From NCBI GenBank assembly GCA_946403295.1, contig CAMIZL010000005.1, positions 17,080 to 81,079 of the forward strand: a stretch of DNA of 64,000 nucleotides. The letters run 5' to 3'. Below are positions 61,728 through 64,000 of the stretch, one piece after another. The notes under the pieces were generated by a model, which was given only the letters and a program-made list of their open reading frames with translations, was not told the origin of the DNA and did not search any database. The stretch's first letter is position 1, and every line of letters begins with the position of its first letter. The position numbers were made by a program, and so were the translations under genes. The stretch comes from an uncultured Clostridia bacterium. GTDB lineage: Bacteria > Bacillota > Clostridia > Lachnospirales > Lachnospiraceae.

Positions 61728-61777
61728 AAGTGCAGATGTTAGAGAGTAATTACCTCTGACATCTGCACTTATTTTTT
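61728..61777. repeat. 17-bp inverted repeat, probable second terminator
   Basis: AAGTGCAGATGTTAGAG (61728-61744) pairs with CTCTGACATCTGCACTT (61754-61770) with a single G-T. The loop is AGTAATTAC and the 3' flank is ATTTTTTTAT. It lies right after the nrdD terminator. The stem is unusually long and regular, so a small mobile inverted repeat is an alternative. Confidence 0.75.
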
Positions 61778-61974
61778 TATAGTAAGGGGAGTAATTGGTA
61801 TGGCGTGGTGCTTTTTTATGACAAAAAATGAATATATAAGACAAAATTTGAACGTTGCGAAATACCGATACCATAGTATAAAATATCAGTAAACCAAAAG
61901 CAAACATTCGACAAATGTATTTCACGATATAAAAACCACAAAAAATGGAAGGGCGCAGGAAGGGACCAAATATT

Positions 61975-63681
61975 ATGAAGACACGGAAATTAAGCCTTAG
62001 AACAAAAATAACTCTTGTTATTGCATTGTCCAGTATTGTATGTTTTTGCATTTTCGGAATCATAGCACATCAAAGGATAAGCAAGGAATTGATCGAACAG
62101 ATCAGGGCCGAGGCTTTGCATATTGCCGAGATCGCTGCTTCGGAGATCGACGGTGATTCCTTCAGCACGATCGGTTCGGAGGACGACGAAGCATTTGCGG
62201 AAGTGTATGATGCTCTCGTAAAGTACAGAGATAACAGTGTTGTTGAATATATTTATACAATGAGGAAGACAGGGCCCAACAAATCGGTGTTTGTTGTTGA
62301 TACCGACCCCGAAGAACCGGGCGAGATAGATGAAGAATATGACTGGCTTGATGTTTTCGAAACGGTCTATGGCGGTACTGCCGCATGGGACGAAGAATTA
62401 ACCGTCGATGAATGGGGCACGTTCATTTCGGGATATGCTCCGATCTTTAACAGTGCGGGTAAAGTCGTGGGTCTTGTCGGTGTGGATGTATCTCTTGCCG
62501 AGATGGAAAAAGACATAGCCGTTGTTGCGAATCTTATCATATTACTCATAGGAGTATTCTGCGTAGTATTCATAGGAATATCGATGGCGATCGGCTTTAT
62601 ACTCGGAAAGGACCTTAAAAGACTTTATTCAAAAGTACACGACCTCAACAGTTCGGACGCGGATCTTACAAGGCAGATCGTTATTAACAGCGGTGATGAG
62701 CTTGAGACAACAGCCGGTGAGATCAATATCTTCATCTCCCATATACATGATCAGATGAAGGTTGCCGCCGGGACATCCGATGTTGTTGCGGCAAACAGCG
62801 AGGCTATGGAGCAGCTTGTTGAAGAATGTCGCGGAAGTTTAAGTACAATAGCGACCGATCTTCAAAAGCTCAGTGATACAATGAAGGAAACAACCGGTGA
62901 TACATCCGCCATTCTTGACGGGATCAACGATTCGAGCAATATCGTAAGTCTCGCTTTTGAAAATACTAAGATCAAGGCTTCCGATGCGGGAGAGATAAGT
63001 ATCGAAGCCAGCGACAAGGAAAAGAAGATCACCGAAAAAGCCGAAAACGCCACAAAGATGGTAGAGAGTCTGAAAGAAAGACTTGAAGAGGCAGCGCTCA
63101 AGTGTCAGGCGATCCATGAGATCGAAGAACTTGCGGACAAGATATTGAAGGTTTCGAGTACAACAAAGATGCTTTCCTTAAATGCAAGTATAGAAGCGGC
63201 GAGAGCCGGTGAAGCGGGCAGAGGATTTTCGATCATCGCCGGAGATGTTCAGGAACTGAGCAGCCAGATAACGGAGCTTGTAGAGAATATCCGTCAGACC
63301 AACGAGCAGGTTATTATTTCGGTTGACGATCTTATCAATAATGTAAATGAAACAACGAGATTCCTCAGTGACGAAGTACTCCCGGACTATCGTGAATTCA
63401 GTCAAATGGGTGCCGCGTACAGTTCGAACATGTCGGATATGTCAGGCGCACTCAAAGAGATCAATGACAGCTTTGCGAGAATAAATGAAAGCATGAACAT
63501 GATCAGAGACAGGGCAGATTCGATCAATTCCGTTATCGAGAAAGGATCGGAAAAGATAGAATCTGTCGCAAAGGGCAGTGCGGTACTCGAGGAAAATATG
63601 AACGATCTGACCGAGAAAGCATCGAAGAATAACGATGAAGCAAGAAGCCTTAATCAAAATATTTCCGAATATAAACTGTGA
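61975..63681 (+). CDS. Methyl-accepting chemotaxis protein
   Basis: This is a 568-aa transmembrane receptor. TM1 is about 14-37 (ITLVIALSSIVCFCIFGIIA). The outside sensor (about 45-185), with YIYTMRKTG, VFVVDTDPEEPGEIDEEYDWL, TAAWDEE, GTFISGYAPIFNSAGKVVGLVGVDV, is a dCache/PAS-like domain. TM2 is VANLIILLIGVFCVVFIGISMAIGFI, followed by a HAMP domain and the cytoplasmic signalling hairpin with STTKMLSLNASIEAARAGEAGRGFSIIAGDVQELSSQI. That tip differs from the canonical QTNLLALNAAIEAARAGE at several positions but keeps IEAARAGExGRGF. The start at 61975 has GGAAGGG upstream; the ORF-track ATG 30 bases earlier is less likely. No che gene is nearby. Confidence 0.93.
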   Translation: MKTRKLSLRTKITLVIALSSIVCFCIFGIIAHQRISKELIEQIRAEALHIAEIAASEIDGDSFSTIGSEDDEAFAEVYDALVKYRDNSVVEYIYTMRKTGPNKSVFVVDTDPEEPGEIDEEYDWLDVFETVYGGTAAWDEELTVDEWGTFISGYAPIFNSAGKVVGLVGVDVSLAEMEKDIAVVANLIILLIGVFCVVFIGISMAIGFILGKDLKRLYSKVHDLNSSDADLTRQIVINSGDELETTAGEINIFISHIHDQMKVAAGTSDVVAANSEAMEQLVEECRGSLSTIATDLQKLSDTMKETTGDTSAILDGINDSSNIVSLAFENTKIKASDAGEISIEASDKEKKITEKAENATKMVESLKERLEEAALKCQAIHEIEELADKILKVSSTTKMLSLNASIEAARAGEAGRGFSIIAGDVQELSSQITELVENIRQTNEQVIISVDDLINNVNETTRFLSDEVLPDYREFSQMGAAYSSNMSDMSGALKEINDSFARINESMNMIRDRADSINSVIEKGSEKIESVAKGSAVLEENMNDLTEKASKNNDEARSLNQNISEYKL

Positions 63682-63745
63682 TCCGTGTGTGAAAATTGTT
63701 CAAAAACAAGGAATAATTCTGAAAATTCAATGCATGAAATGCAGG

Positions 63746-63770
63746 AAAGCCGCTATTTTAGCGGCTTTTC
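63746..63770 (+). terminator. Terminator after the chemoreceptor gene
   Basis: AAAGCCGCTA pairs with TAGCGGCTTT around a short T loop, followed by TC. A classic intrinsic stem. Confidence 0.85.
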
Positions 63771-63810
63771 GCTATGTTAAAAATTTATACAAAAAAAAGA
63801 CAATTTGCTG

Positions 63811-63839
63811 TTGACACACCAAAAAGCGGGTGATATAAT
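63811..63839 (+). promoter_or_regulatory. Consensus promoter, probably of an rRNA operon
   Basis: Perfect TTGACA (63811-63816) and TATAAT (63834-63839) with 17-base spacing. Both boxes are exact consensus, as expected for the strongest promoters such as rrn. Confidence 0.85.
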
Positions 63840-63845
63840 AGCATT

Positions 63846-64000
63846 CGCTGACGCGCCAAAGAGGACTTCCGAAAGGGCGCCGAAAGCAAAGAGAATCGGT
63901 ACTTCGGTTAAGACCGGTACGAGGAAACGCATGCGTTTCACGCATGCAAAGAGAACCTTGATAATCGAATAATAAAACAACCTTGAAATTTCTTTAATAA
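63846..64000 (+). other. Leader transcript, probable 5' leader of an rRNA operon
   Basis: No ORF is convincing here. CAAAGAG recurs three times (AAAGAGGACTTCC, AAAGAGAATCGG, AAAGAGAACCTTGATAATCG), a rhythm like the leader ahead of 16S rRNA in Clostridia, where GAACCTTGAxAATTGAATA-type sequence is common. The segment contains TTCGGTTAAGACCGG hairpins and a perfect palindrome GAAACGCATGCGTTTC (63924-63939). The rRNA itself would lie beyond the window edge, so the call is inference. Confidence 0.5.
63924..63939. repeat. Perfect 16-bp palindrome in the leader
   Basis: GAAACGCATGCGTTTC reads the same on both strands and is followed by another ACGCATGC. In RNA it would form an 8-bp or shorter hairpin. 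It may be part of rRNA leader processing. Confidence 0.8.

Noticed and set aside
61665-64000. An nrdG activase after nrdD
   Set aside because: No radical-SAM CxxxCxxC protein is encoded on either strand; the next gene is a chemoreceptor.
1-64000. Prophage, integrative element or insertion sequence
   Set aside because: No integrase, transposase, relaxase, capsid or terminase gene was found in any frame.

Overview
The window looks like a chromosome segment of an anaerobic, Gram-positive-type member of the Clostridia (Eubacteriales), most likely Lachnospiraceae or a close relative. Supporting evidence: a T-box leader on tyrS, an ackA-pta acetate branch, an oxygen-sensitive class III ribonucleotide reductase, a minimal SufC-SufB iron-sulfur assembly pair, many lipoproteins with SPaseII lipoboxes, dense c-di-GMP and two-component signalling, and moderate GC with strong GGAGG-type ribosome binding sites. 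No transposase, integrase, phage or CRISPR gene was seen. The family assignment is inference.

Layout. 1-9.3 kb: 3' end of a CotH-kinase-like gene, a repeat-rich intergenic stretch, an MraY/WecA-type membrane transferase, two paralogous secreted proteins, a small acidic membrane protein, T-box-tyrS, an OB-fold-like lipoprotein and tRNA-Leu. 9.3-13.4 kb (minus strand): an AT-richer secreted Ig-like/YD-repeat protein, sufC-sufB split by a 38-bp tandem repeat, and a REC-HPt regulator. 13.5-22.2 kb: CvpA-like protein, GH3 glucosidase, tmcAL, a cyclic-nucleotide-binding-domain protein, DUF2752 and DUF4234 membrane proteins, ackA, pta. 22.3-30.1 kb: a six-gene MacB/FtsX-type ABC system with three consecutive adaptor-like proteins, one very large permease and two ATPases, the second carrying an AbrB-like tail. 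30.2-34.4 kb: XpaC-TelA-TPM module and a dTDP-glucose dehydratase. 34.5-43 kb: tRNA-Gln, Ca/Na antiporter, a possible TIM-barrel glycosidase, a transglutaminase-like lipoprotein, a cytosolic LacI-type sensor fused to GGDEF, a secreted M14 carboxypeptidase and a YigZ pair. 43.1-47.5 kb: class A PBP and convergent rarA. 47.5-55.6 kb: a signalling block (XRE regulator, REC-HDGYP-GGDEF protein, SARP-like regulator, PAS histidine kinase, REC-HD protein, DUF4015 protein). 55.7-58 kb: XRE-cupin regulator with its acyl-CoA synthetase neighbour. 58-61.7 kb: TPR lipoprotein, then nrdD behind two NrdR-like boxes and a structured leader. 61.9-64 kb: a chemoreceptor, then a consensus promoter and leader that probably belong to an rRNA operon starting just beyond the window.

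How the genes work together. Several blocks are clear transcription units with overlapping or closely spaced genes: bgl-tmcAL, the three adaptors plus permease plus ATPases, XpaC-TelA-TPM, the 141-aa gene with yigZ, the HK-REC/HD-DUF4015 run, and the 683-aa signalling protein with its small membrane protein. The strongest candidates for under-described biology are the triple-adaptor ABC system with an AbrB-tailed ATPase, a degenerate C-terminal domain shared by a c-di-GMP protein and the adjacent SARP-like regulator, and a mutually exclusive pairing in the nrdD leader that could mask its ribosome binding site. All calls were made by reading sequence and ORF translations by eye; no database search was run.
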